Shown here in pieces: positions 9,248-20,630 of a stretch of 56,128 bases of DNA (positions within the stretch are counted from its first letter, which is position 1; the number at the start of each line of letters is the position of its first letter). The translations under genes were made by a program, and so were the position numbers. The notes beneath the pieces are model-generated. The model did no database searches and was not told the origin of the DNA. It saw nothing but the letters and a program-made list of their open reading frames with translations. The stretch comes from Micractinium sp. NFX-FRZ (Eukaryota; Chlorophyta; Trebouxiophyceae; Chlorellales; Chlorellaceae), in NCBI GenBank assembly GCA_029339195.1, contig JAPTJF010000413.1:1-56128 (forward strand), in the 5' to 3' direction.

Positions 9248-12200
9248 TCACCGCTGACCAGCGCCTGCCCGCAGCCCGCCCCGTTTGGCCAGCCGTTCCC
9301 AGGCCTCCTGCACGGCCCGAGCCTCGCGGCTTGCCTCACGTGCAAGCAGCTTACGGGCCTTGCCAGTGCCAGAGCCTGCCTCAGCCTCAGCCAGCAGCCC
9401 CACCACAGAGGCGCCCCCCTCGGCGTCAGCCAAGGCCCGCAGCCAGGCATCCTGCCCGCGGGGCACTGCCAAGCTCTTTGGGTAGGTATCGCCTGCACGT
9501 AGTCAGGGCAGGGGAGCGGGGCAGGCGAGGGGAAGAGTGGCAGCACCACGAGGTTCTCAACCAGGCTCGCCTGCTGCCATGATAGCAACAGATTGTACCT
9601 CTTGCGTTTCAGTGTGCAGCGGCAGGGTGTCAGGCAGCCCAGCCCATTCAATCGACCAGCGCCGGCCTGCCCAGCCAGCGCCCGACCTGCCTCCACCATC
9701 GCCATCTGCTTTTGCCAGTGCCGCTGCGCTGGTGGGAGCTCGAGGTGGGACCAGCAGTACAGTGTGCACGTGCTCGCGCTGCTGACATATGTACCGCTCA
9801 CCGAGGAGTCCGGTCACAGGCGCCGTCAGGGGCTTGTTCACGTCGATGTCAGTGTTCAGCCCTGCAGGGTGGACGCGGGAGGCAGCATGCAGACGGCAGC
9901 CTCGAGCTTCCCCTGCCACTGCGACAGCCAATGCGACTGCCAGGTGTGAACAGCAAGGCAGCGGGCGGCAAAGGCTCAGCATATTCAGCCGCCGCCCCCT
10001 GGCTGGCACCGCCGCGCTGGGGTCATGCTGTGGTCAGCTCCTCCCTGCCAGCTCACATGTGTAGTACCGCACGACCTGGGTGTGCCCCACATCCAGGTTC
10101 TGCTGAATCGCCTCCCATCCTGCATCAACAGGCAGCAAGCTTGAGCGCAAGAGGCTGGATGCTGCTACCCATACGCTGCCAGCGTGAGTAGCATAGCACA
10201 CAGGGCACAGCACAGCACGCACGGCGTAGCGGCGGGGCGGCTGTGGGTGGCAGCGCAGTCCTGCGCTGTTGAGCAAACTGTCCTGGTTCAGCCGGCATGG
10301 TGCAAGGGGACAGCGGGGCCCACCAGTGAATTGGTAGGCGCGAATCTCCCACTTGGGTGTACTGACGTGGCAGGCCTTGATGTAAGGCCCCTCGCCCTCC
10401 TGGCCCTCGCCCACCTCTGCAGTGCAGGGCGGGGTGGGCTGGCTGCCTCTTGGCAGAGCTGATAGGCCGGCCAGGCTGATAACACGTGGACTGAGGGTCC
10501 CCACACCTGATCCAGTGCACACCGCACATGTAGCAGAGGCAGAGCATGCACCAGAGCATTCCCCGCTCCACCACCCACCAGCAACTGCCCTCATGTCGCC
10601 AAGCTCAATAGTGGCCAGAGCTGGGGACAGCTGCACGGGCTCTCCTCCCTCGCGTGAAGCGGTCACTGCACGCAGCAAGGCAGCAGTCAGCCAAGTGTCA
10701 AGTGTCAAGGCTTATCGCGACAGGCGCATTTATAATGGGCTTCCAGGTTGGGCATGGGCCCGCCGGGTGTGTGTGCACGGGCAGGTGGGCGGCAGGCGCC
10801 CAAGAAGTCGGGCGGGCACAGCAGGCAGCATGCCAGCTCAGCTCACTCCTGATGCGGGTGGTGTTGGGCCTGATGGCTGGCAGGGTGCAGGAGACCACAT
10901 CCCCTGCGGGTGGGAGGCAAGGATTGGCGCTCAAGGGGCTGGAATAACCGGCTGCTCTGTGGCATGTGCGGGTGCCTAGGTAGCAAGTGGGTTGTGTATC
11001 TGCTGCTGTGGTTTCTGCTGCTTCTGTTGCAGTTGTGGTCGCTGAGCATGCTGCGGCGGCGACCCTGCCGCCCGGCCGCTGCCTAGGTAGCAAGTGGGTT
11101 TTGGGCGCCCCACCGGCATTGTGCCATGCCCATCCTGCCCACCTGTTGGGCTGCTCAGGCTCACCGGCAGGGGAGGTGACGCGCACGCTGCTTGTCCAGG
11201 ACAGCTGCTCCTCCGGCAGGAACTCGTCGCCAGGCTGGGGCACTGCAGGGCGGAGAGAGGTAAACACGAATGGGCCAAGGTTGGGAGATGAGGTGGGGGG
11301 GTGGGGGGGGGGGGACAGCATGCCAAGCCAGGCTGTGCACCTCAAGCTGCAGCTAGGGGGGCAGGGCGCAGCGCTTGCACAGAGTTGGGGCCCCAGCAGC
11401 AGCCCGCCGGTTGGTAAGCATGCCCTTTCGGCTGCACTGTGTCAGCTGGCACGGCAGCTGCGTGCACTCCGCCACACCCGCTCCTCTCGGCGGCACAAGG
11501 GCCACATGCACTGAACTATTTGCGACACTTTGCGGCGCTCACTCGAGGGAACAAACGTGGCGTCGGCCTTCCAGCCGTCGCCATCTGCCATGAGGGTGTA
11601 GTCCCCAAGCTCGTGGTAATCAAACCTGTTGCGGGGACGAGGAAGGCAGGCAAGCGGCGCAGGGCGTGCCTGGAATGAGGGTGTGTGGCAGGCAGGCGGG
11701 CAGGCAGGGGAGCGGGCGAACGGGCGGGCATGAAGAAGAAGAAGAAGAAGAAGAAGAAGAAGATTACAGCCCGAGGGCGTGGCGTTGAGGAAGCCAACAT
11801 GAATGCGTGCATGCACACGTAGGAGGGCAGGTTTTCCGGGGCAGGCATGCATCAATCAAGCAACGCGCCTTCTCCCATCGAAGCCGACCAGGATGGGGTC
11901 ATTGTTTGAGTTGGAGCTCCTGCGCCAGGAGAACACGAGGGGAACAGAGGGAATCCTGAGTAGGCATGCTGAGGTTGTGCATGCATGCCGGCACTCTGCT
12001 GGTTTCCTCAACCCACGCCCAAGGGCGTATTCTTCTTCTTCTTCTTCTGCCGGCACCACCTCCTGCGTGGTGGCAGGCTCGGGTGTGCACGCAACGTATG
12101 TGCTGGCATGAACAGGCTGCTGGCCCCCTCCTCACACATACGCCACTCCAGGTGCCAGCTGCCGGCCAGGGACCCTCGTCTCAACAGTCTCCCCAGCCCC

Positions 12201-13371
12201 GCCCAGCCCCGCCCAGCCCACCCACACTCACGCATCCAGTTCCAGGCTATACTGCAGTGTCGACCCCGTGCTGTCCACTGCGAACGGCTCTGTCTGGAGG
12301 CTCTTGTGCAGCGTGCGCCCGCCAATGACCCACCCCGCAGAGGGCGCGACCACAGCAGACGTAGCGCGCCATTGAGCGACGGATGAGTCAACCGAGGCGC
12401 CAGGGGTGCTGGTCAAGCTGATGGCGTAGGTGGTGCCGGGAGAGAGGGAGATGACAGGGGAGAAGGCAAAGGTAAAGGTGGCTGCGCTGTAGCTGAGGTC
12501 CTCAAAAGTGAAGGTACGAACAATGGGATCGTTCGTGGTGGACAGGCAGTTGGGGTCCCACGGCACGATTGTGAGGTCGAGTGAGACGCTGATGGGGGGC
12601 TCCGGTCCATCGGTGTTGCTGCAATCCATTACAGCCTTCATGCTGGCAAGCTTATACTCCCCCGCATCAGAGGGAGTGGTGAACTCAGCGGCGACGGCGG
12701 CGGAAGTGTCAAACCCGCCAGCACCGTCGGTCACAGCTGCCGTGTTGTCAAACACGGGTATGGTGCTGCGGGAAGGGTGTGTGAAGTGATGGAGGTGGTT
12801 AGTGTTACGTCCCGTTCATGGCCAATCACTGCAACACCGCCAGACGCGTACTAGCAGTTGGGGCAGGGGGACCAGCCTGTGCAGTTGGGCCGGGAAGGGC
12901 AGGGCCGCATGTCAGGGCAGGCGCAGGGCTGCCTGGCCAGCGGCAGCAGCCAAACGAGGCGCCGGCGGGGCAGGCGGGTGCCTGGAGCAGCCACTCACCT
13001 GGCAGCCACCAGTAGCTGCCGGCGCGACGTGCCACTGCCGCCTGCATATGGAGGCGCACAGACCAACAGGGGCAGATTCAAGGCAATAGGGCGGCAAACA
13101 GCGTAGCAGAAGCGCAAAGCACTTCCCCTAGTGCGATGGAGATGGCCCCGCCGCCCCAGGGGCCCCCACCGCCGCCCCGCCGCCGCCCCACCGCCGCCGC
13201 GCCGGCAGGCGGCTGATCGACCGCCTGCCTGCCCCAGCGCTCTGCCCGGCCGTCTCGCAGGCCCCCCTCATGAGCAGGGCCGGCGCGATCATGCCCACCT
13301 GCGGCCGCAGTCGCCAGCGGCAGCCACACCGCCAGCAGCACAAGCGCACTTCGGGCGGCACAAACACGCAT
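9248..13371 (-). CDS. Secreted beta-sandwich plus root-cap-domain protein
   Basis: Twelve exons on the minus strand: 13371-13299, 13041-12999, 12765-12232, 11919-11869, 11625-about 11442, 11242-11165, 10903-10847, 10665-10579, 10416-10324, 10119-10057, 9861-9802 and 9492-9248. The 3' border of exon 5 is not settled. The start gives a signal peptide (MRVCAARSALVLLAVWLPLA). Exon 3 encodes an all-beta segment (PVFDNTAA, YKLASMKAVM, ISLSPGTTYAISLTS) like bacterial choice-of-anchor beta-sandwich domains. Exons 4 and 5 read NNDPILVGFDGRR then FDYHELGDYTLMADGDGWKA, and the end reads LNTDIDVNKPLTAPVTGLLG then DTYPKSL. These match the start (NDP..GFDG..F) and end (VxGVLGQTY) of the plant Root_cap (PF06830-type) family. 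The likely place is the cell wall or secretory pathway. The role is unknown. The intron after exon 4 starts with GC. Confidence 0.75.
11732..12048. repeat. Imperfect fold-back repeat around a 51-bp exon
   Basis: The arm at 11732-11817 starts with (GAA)n and runs through GGGCGTGGCGTTGAGGAAGCC to TGCATGCACA. It is an imperfect inverted copy of 11976-12048, which runs TGTGCATGCA...TTTCCTCAACCCACGCCC... and ends in (TTC)n. About three quarters of positions match by eye. Exon 4 of the root-cap-domain gene (11869-11919) sits in the loop. Confidence 0.6.
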
Positions 13372-14481
13372 GACGGGGCCCAGCGGTCCGGGTTCAGCGG
13401 CAAAAGACTCCTGCTGTGGCTTGGGGGGCTCAAAATCTATGCATGTAGCCTGAAAAGCACCTGGGAATACGAGATACTCAAAAGTACGACAGGGGCTTGC
13501 AGCCTGCTGCCTGTGGGTTTTTGGAGGGGGGGCTGGCCTGGCGAGGTTGCTTTACGAGGGCATCTTGGCCCTCTGCAGAGGAGCAGGGCAGCTGAACCCA
13601 CTGGCAGAGGAGCCGAGGCCCTCCATTCCGGTTCCTACCTGCCTGGCCCATGGGCGGTTCCTCCCTCGGGCGGTTCCTCCAGGACGCTGCCTGGCCGGGC
13701 CTCCTGTCGGGCCTACAGGTGCAGATGACCAGAGGTTTGCGTGTATGCGTGAACAGCAGAGGCTCGATACCTTGCAGGGCGTGCATGAGCTGAGCAGGCG
13801 GCAGGCCTGCGGCGCCGTGCATGCCGAGCCCGGCAGCGCGCGGCAGGCAGCAGGGCAGCTCACCTGCGACGCCAATGCATTTGGGGCCCTGCTGCTGCAT
13901 GGCAGGATGTGGTGCATTTGGAGACAACACCGCCATGCGCAGGTCCCTTGAAGCATACGCAGTCGTCCCCCACTGGGTGCCGCCACTGGCAACCAGGCAT
14001 CGATGCACCCTGCTGCAGCAGGCCCCAGCAGGCCCCAGCTGGGCCCCCAGCAGGCACTCGGGCACCGAGAGCCGCGGCTGAAGGTTGTGTCAGGCTTGAA
14101 GGGTCCAATTATGCATGAATTGAGACAGAACCAAATGCAAGGAGGCAATCCATAAAGGTAGTCTTCCAAGACCCTCCTCGGGGAGTGGGCGCCTCTGGGA
14201 GCGTCAGGGGCCTGCCGCCAGCCTGGGGGGGGGAACAACAGGCGTCCGTTCACCCCGCCCTGTCCTTTCAGGATCATCAGATGGTTTCATGTTTGAGAGC
14301 ACTGCAAGCAAGGAAGCAAGCAGCTAGTCCAGAGGGAGGGACCCACCCTTGCTGGCTTCCACACCATCCGCCGCGGCCAAGCGCGCCGTCGTCCAGCCTG
14401 GCGCTGAGCTCCGCACGTGCTCACGCGGCGTGTCTCTTCTTCATCTTCACCTGTGCCTCGATTAAAGAACCTGCAGCAGCC
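13372..14481. promoter_or_regulatory. Divergent promoter region, root-cap-domain gene / ABCG
   Basis: About 1.1 kb separates the start codons of the minus-strand root-cap-domain gene (13371) and the plus-strand ABCG gene (14482). Open frames here on both strands have no recognisable domain and no splice continuity with either gene. I see no specific element that can be named. Confidence 0.5.
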
Positions 14482-17400
14482 ATGGCGGCCTCAGATAAGG
14501 CGTCCAAGGGCGAGCGCAGCCTGGATGTCGAGGCGGGCTCCAAGGGGCAGCCGCCCTCCGCTCTGGGCCTCGGATCCACAGGCACAGGCCACCATGGGAG
14601 CGGGGCGCACGGGCGGCAGGGGCGCGTGGCAGTGACGGTTGAGCACGTGACATTCGAGGTCAGCAGCGGGCGGGGGCGGCGCCGGCGCTGGAGGGCGCTC
14701 CTTGCCGACGTGTCTGCCTACGCCCGCCCTGTGGAGCTCACCGCCTGCCTGGGCCCCTCTGGCAGCGGGTGAGCTGGACGCTGCTGGCCCACCTGACCCA
14801 CGTGCATGCCTACGCGACCCGCCTGCGCTCCTGCCTGCTGCCTGCCTGCTGGCCCTTGACTGCGCTTCGCAGCACAGTTGAGCCACCTGCAGCAAGACGA
14901 CACTGCTGGACTTGGTGGCTGGTAGGAAGACGAGCGGGCGCCTGGCCCCGGGCAGCGCCATCCTGTACAACGGGCAGCACCCGACCAACGCCATGCTGAG
15001 GCGGGACGGTGCGCAGATCAGGGTGGCAGCTTTGGCGGGGGCGCCCGTGTGCAGGGGCCTGAAAACAGTTTCCCACCCTGCCAGGTGCAGCACTTTCGCC
15101 TCCTGCAGACCTGCCCCACATGGGCGCTGCTCGCGCCCCTTGATCTGCTGCTGCCCGCCCCCTGCTCCCGCAGTGGGTTACGTGGAGCAGCACAACACGC
15201 TGCTGCCGCTGCTCACGCCCTTTGAGATGCTGCTGTACACAGCGGAGCTCAAGCACCCGCGGCGCACACCGCTGGCGGACAAGCGGCGCCAGGTGGCAGC
15301 GCTGATCGACAAGTGAGCTGGGGGCTTGTGCAGGGGCAAGCAGGGCACTTGTTCAGGGAAGTGCAGGGAGCTGTATGGTACAGGGCTTATGGGGAGGGTC
15401 CCTCAGGTTGGACACACGCCGAGGCGGGCTGATGCTTGTGCACAGGCAGCGGGGCCAGGGTACCTTCTGGCCGCCAAAAGGGCTGTCCTGAGAGGTCGCA
15501 TGTGAGTGGAGTGCGGTGGGATGAGGCGCGTCTGCAGTCACGTGCGCCGCCCCCGGCGGCCTGGCTTGGCGACCTGCCAGGTCACACGTTCTGATCCCGC
15601 ATGCTGCCAGGCTGGCGTCCCAATCAGTGCCCTGCCCCCTGATGGAGCCTTCTCCTGCCTGCACTGTGCAGGCCAGGCCTTAGTGGAGACCTTTCGACAT
15701 ACCTGCAATTGAGCATCAGGGTTCCGACGGTGCTGGCATCCTGGCTGCGCATGCCTTTCCGCCCGGCTCTCAGCCATGACCCAACTGAACGCATTTTCTT
15801 CTGCAGGCTGAGCCTGGAGGACTGCCAGCACACCCACATCGGCAGCGAGATGCGGCGGGGGGTGTCTGGCGGCGAGGCTAAGCGCACTTCGGTGGGGGTG
15901 GCCATGATTGCCAGGCCAGCAGGTGGGTGGAGGGCCAGCGGGGCGGTGCTAAGCACCTGAAATCAGCCAACCTGACGGAGCATTCATGCAGGGGCACTTG
16001 CTGCATGCACAACATGTGTGCTCAACCCGCCCGGGGTTGATTGAGGTGGCCGGCGGCAGCACATCGCCGGCATCACACCGCGCCTGCTGGCCTCCCCGCA
16101 CGCCACACGCCTGCAGTGCTGCTGTGCGATGAGCCCACAAGCGGCCTGGACTCCTTCTCAGCCCACTCAGTGGTGGCAGGCAAGGGGTTGTTGGGCCAGC
16201 CCTCGACCCTTGGGCAGCTGGCACAGCTGGCTGGGCCTTGCTTGCACTTTTACAGACAGGCCCGCTTTGTGCGCTTGAGGCAGGGCCAGCCACCCTCAAG
16301 GGTGGCAGGTTTTAAAGCGCGTCAGCCCCTTGGCATTAACTTCACGCCCAGCCGCGCCCCACCAGTTCAAATGGCAAGTTAAGTCTGGGTTTCTGGTTGT
16401 GCTGCTGCAGCCCTGCGTGAGCTGGCGCAAGACGGGGTGACCATCCTGAGCACCATCCACTCCCCGCCGCCCGACACCATGGCGCTCTTCCACCGCTGCC
16501 TGGTGCTGCAGAAGGGCAGGGTGGTGTACTTCGGGCCCAACGGTGAGCGTGCCTGAGAGGGTGTGGGGGTCGGCAGGGGGCATAGGGCAGCAGTTGCGGG
16601 GCAGGGACAGAGTGAGTGCATGCATCTCAATGGCAGGCGTGCCCAGGAGGCATGCCTGCAGCTGGCCACCGGCATTCGTCAATGCATGCCCGCTTGCTTG
16701 GCCAATCCTGCACCTCCTTGCTCTTGCACCCACCATGCATCCCTCCTCCCCAGGCCCACCCGCCCAGGCCTGGTTCGTGCAGTGCTCTCCCCCAGCCCCT
16801 CAAATCTAGCTCCTTGCTGGGCACCCAGGTGTCCGCTTTGCTTGCCCATTCCTGTTCCTCCCCTCCCGCCAGGCCCGCCTGCCGAGGCCTGGTTCGCTCA
16901 GCACTTCTCCCACCTGCGCGCCCGCCGCCCGGCCGAGGGCATCGCCGACTTCATTCTTGACGTCACCTCCGCTGCCTGGAAGGAGGGAGGCGCCGTTGCC
17001 GCCGCAGTGTTCTCCGACACGTATGCCACGTCAGCGCTGCGTCAGCAGAACGATGCTGAGGCAGCAGAGCTGCTGGCGGCTGCGGCCGCGGCGGCTGCAG
17101 CCGACGGCAGCCACAGCAGCAGGCGGTCGCACCGGCAGCAGGTGCAGCACGTGCTGAGGCTGGATCGCAGCCAGGGCACCAGCACGCCCTGGTGGTGGGG
17201 GCTGGCAGTGCTGGCACGCTACCGGTCAGGTGTGCAGTACCCCAAGCCGCCGCAGCTCCGCCGTGAGCTTGCCCTTGCTCCTGCTTGTGGGCGCAGGGGA
17301 GCGCGAGTGTGGGAGCACTTGGGCTGTATGCTGGAGTGCGGGGCCTCTGCCACCGCTTGCTGTGGTGTATTTGCATCCTGCCCTTTACCTCTGCGCTCGG

Positions 17401-20314
17401 CCCTTATTCAGTCTCAGCACCGCTCATCCCTGCCCCTGGCACGTGCAGCCCGCGCCTACTCCCGCCGCGACTGGCTGCTGCCGCGCGGCCTGTCCCCCCT
17501 CATTCCCGTCTTCCTCCTGGTCACCGTCTACTGGGCGGTGGGGGACGACCTGGACGCCGGGCATGTCACCACCATTGCAGGTCAGGGGGCAGAGGGAAGG
17601 GGCGCCAGCGCAGCATGGTGCGGGCTGCGCCTGGGCCGGGGAGGGGGCGTGCTCATAGTGGGAACACACTGCATGGCGTCCCGTGCAGGCAGGCAGGCAG
17701 GCATGAGTGCAAGCGCTGCGCCAGAGCAGCTTCCTCATGTAGCTGGCAAGCCTGCCCTTGGCAGCCGCCAACGGGTGCGTTGCGGTGACGCACAAGGATG
17801 GAGTGTGTGGAGCATACGAAGGCAGTGTGTGAAGTAATTGGGAGATTTTCTTCATGCGCATGCCACCTGGCTGTGACTGCCACCCGCATGCCCCCTCCCC
17901 TGCGCAGCCATCCTGTTCATGCTCACCACCTCTGCCGGTGAGCAGCAGACCTCGAGAGCACGCTACTTGGCTGCGCCCGCCTGCATGCCTGTGGCGCTCT
18001 TTGGAAAAGTACCGTGCTCAGGGTTGATGGCACGTTGCCCGCCCATCATCACTGCATGCATATGCAAGCGCATCCACTATCCATGGCCATCAGCTCCAAA
18101 TTCTGCCGCAAGCCGGTGCAAAGCGGCGCACAGTACCTGCAGCTTATGGCAGCAAGGGGCCGGTCCTCACGCCCCCCACGTCTCCTCTCGGCCTCCCTCC
18201 CTCGATCCCCCCCTGCAGCCTACGGCAGCATGGGGATTCTGTCCACTCTGGTGGCGGAGCGGGCCGTGTTCCTGCGAGAGCGTGCCGACGGGCTGTATAC
18301 CCCCATCACTTACCTGGTGCGTGTGAGCTGTGTCACAGAGGCATCCTCCCAACTCCTTTGCCAATGGGCTGCACAACGCCCCATCCTCACTGGATTGGTC
18401 AGTGCACAGCTGCCAGCAACCAGGCGGGGGGCGCACTATGCTGTCGGGGTTCTGGGTTTTGGCGGTCGGTGGTCACAGTGCGTGAGGCGGTGAGGTGCCG
18501 GCCTGGTGCGTTTGTGCAGACACAGTGGCGCTGCAATGTTGGTGCTTGTGCAGCTGTACCTGCCCTTTGAATGGCTGCACTGGCCTCATCCAGCCACGCT
18601 AACATCTACCTGTCGTTCTCTACCTGCTCTGCCTGATCTGACGCCCGCCCTGCCACTCCTTCCTCCCCCACTGCCGTGCACCTGTCTTCCAAGCAGTTGC
18701 CCAGTCACCCGCCCCTCCGCCTAGCCCCCTCCGCACCCATGCCCACTGGCTCTTCCCCGCCCCCCTGCCCGCAGCTGTACAAGGTTGCAGAGGAGCTCGG
18801 GGTGGCAGTGGCTGTCAGCCTGCCATACACAGTCCTCGTCTTCTACCTGGTCCGCCTGCAAGGCTCGCTGGCGCTTGTCTGGCTGGTCAGCCTCACCACC
18901 ACCACCGTCAGCATAAGTGGGTGGCAAAGGACTCTTCCTTGAAGGCGTGGCCCAGTTGCATTGCAATCAGTCAATTTGCACACCCCAAGGAATCCACCGA
19001 GCCAGCATGACTTGTGGGGTTGTGCTGGGAAGGCACATGTTTTGTGGGTGTGCACTGCTTGGTTCTTCTAGCCCAGAGAGATCTACAGCGGACTCGTGCA
19101 TGGCGTCCCCTTGCCAGGCCAGCACAGCGCCTTGGGTGCCCTGTTCTCACTCAACGATGGGCACCCCTTCCTCCCTGCTGCCCTCGGGCCCGCCCTGTCG
19201 CTCGCCCGCAGTGCTGGCCCTGCTGGTTGGCTCCCTCTCCTCCAGCATGGACGTGGCAGGGGCCGCCCTGCCCGGCTACACCACCTCCCTGCTGTGTGAG
19301 TGTTTCAGCATCCCGCTGGCAGCCACAGCCTCTGGCTGAGGTGCACACACCGTGCTGCCCATGTGTGCTCGGTGTGCGCGGGCTTGCTGGCAGAAGCATC
19401 GACCGCTGCTTGCCTGCCTGCCTGCCTGCCTGCCTGCCTGCCAAAGCATGGCCTGATGCCGCACACATCGACTGACGACGAGCACTCGTTCCCTTCCACC
19501 TGTGCAGACTTCTCCGGCTTCCTCATCCCATTCTCCAAGATCCCGTGAGTGCAGCTCCTGGCTGGCTCGGTCCCATGCACTGCCCTGTCACAGTTGGGCC
19601 CTGTCACAGTTGGGCCCTGTCACAGTCGGAACCGTATCACGTTGGGCCACCTTTGTGAGGCCCGCTGCCCCTGTTTGACACCTACTGTACTGCCTGTGAC
19701 TTTTTTTTTTCATTAGAGAAAACAATGTGTGTGTGTGTGTGTGTAAACCTTGCCATGCCTTTGAGCCCAAACCGTCAAGCAGCGAACTCACACAGCTGCC
19801 CCCCGCAGGCCCTGGTGGCGCTGGTACTCCGTCATCACCTACCTGCGCTACGCCTGGGGAGCGCTCATGGCCAACCAGGTGAGCCAGTGTGGGGGGCTGG
19901 CAGGCTGGCGCAATATATTGAAATCACACAGAGCGAGCACGCGTACGAATCAGCGCATCTGCTGGCAGCACGGTGACCGGTCCAGAAGCTTTGCGTCACA
20001 GCCTCCCGGCAGGCGCAGCTGGCAGCCACTCGGACGGCCGTTTCGCGACCTTCTGCATGCACATGCAGGTCCATGCACACCAGAAGCGCATGCCCCCTCT
20101 CAAGGCCCCACCCCTGCCATCTTCATTCCTCATGTCCCCCCAGTTCGCCGGAGAGCGCAACATTGTGGCCTACGGCGGGCAGGCAGTACTGGATTATTAC
20201 GATCTTGATTCCATCAACAAGTGGGCCTGGCTGGGGTGGGAGGCCCTGTTTGTTGCCATCTTCCTGGCGCTGACCTGGCTGGTGCTGGCCAGCGTGCGCC
20301 ACCAGCAGCGCTGA
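14482..20314 (+). CDS. ABCG (White/WBC-type) half transporter
   Basis: Fifteen exons give 657 aa: 14482-14768, 14893-15008, 15174-15312, 15807-15922, 16117-16179 (GC donor at 16180), 16411-16542, 16873-17229, 17449-17580, 17908-17937, 18219-18316, 18775-18916, 19212-19295, 19508-19544, 19809-19878 and 20144-20314. All phases agree. The nucleotide-binding domain comes first: Walker A GPSGSGKTTLL, Q-loop VGYVEQHNTLL, signature VSGGEAKR, Walker B VLLCDEPTSGLDS and H-loop TILSTIHSP. A polyalanine/His/Arg linker (about residues 330-370) leads to the six-helix membrane domain with ERAVFLRERADGLY and LPGYTTSLLYFSGFLIPF. The domain order and length fit ABCG half transporters, which dimerise to export lipids or secondary metabolites. 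The substrate cannot be inferred. Met at 14482 is the only Met that precedes the ATPase core in frame at a sensible distance. Confidence 0.93.
16749..16795 (+). pseudogene. Degenerate duplicate of the ABCG exon 7 start
   Basis: Inside intron 6, CAG followed by GCCCACCCGCCCAGGCCTGG and TTCGTGCAG copies the acceptor and first codons of exon 7 at 16868-16915. It would read GPPAQAWFVQ against the real GPPAEAWFAQ. The copy soon loses the frame, so it looks like a decayed local duplication that still carries an acceptor-like AG. Confidence 0.6.
19411..19442. repeat. (CTGC)n microsatellite
   Basis: A run of tandem TGCC/CTGC tetranucleotides lies in the ABCG intron between the exons ending at 19295 and starting at 19508. 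Confidence 0.9.
19724..19743. repeat. (GT)n microsatellite
   Basis: About nine GT dinucleotides lie in the ABCG intron before the exon at 19809, next to a run of nine or more T bases near 19700. Confidence 0.9.
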
Positions 20315-20547
20315 GCGGGTCGGGGCACGTGTTGGGAGCGGCGGCAGCAAGCCAAGAGCACTCAAGATGCGCTGCCCCCCCAGCTCCCCAGCCCCAAAAG
20401 TGGCCAAATGTCTCCGGCAGTGGCAGAGGCGACAGTTTTAAAGCTGCTGGCCCCACTGGTTTTGGCTCATCAAGGCCACTCTGGCCAACAGCTCTGGCTT
20501 GTGTGATGTCCAACTGTCTCCTGTCCTCAAGCAGCCTATCCACCCAA

Positions 20548-20558
20548 TGTAATTTACA
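20548..20558. terminator. Palindromic bidirectional poly(A) signal
   Basis: The 11-mer TGTAATTTACA has TGTAA on the plus strand (20548-20552) and, as TTACA at 20554-20558, TGTAA on the minus strand. It lies 234 bases after the ABCG stop at 20314 and 73 bases after the minus-strand stop at 20631. One element could therefore serve both convergent genes. Confidence 0.65.
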
Positions 20559-20630
20559 CCTCAGCAACGCAGCATAACGCATCGAGAAAGGGGTGTGGCA
20601 TGCAGGTGCAGGCTTGCACGTCCGCCTGCC

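Noticed and set aside
13372..14481. Possible extra gene between the root-cap-domain and ABCG genes
   Set aside because: Frames of 130-240 codons exist on both strands but look like GC-rich chance frames without domains, signal peptides or matching splice phases.
16563..17837. 424-codon plus-strand frame across ABCG exon 7
   Set aside because: This is the true exon frame read through both neighbouring introns. Splice sites and phases define exon 7 as 16873-17229.
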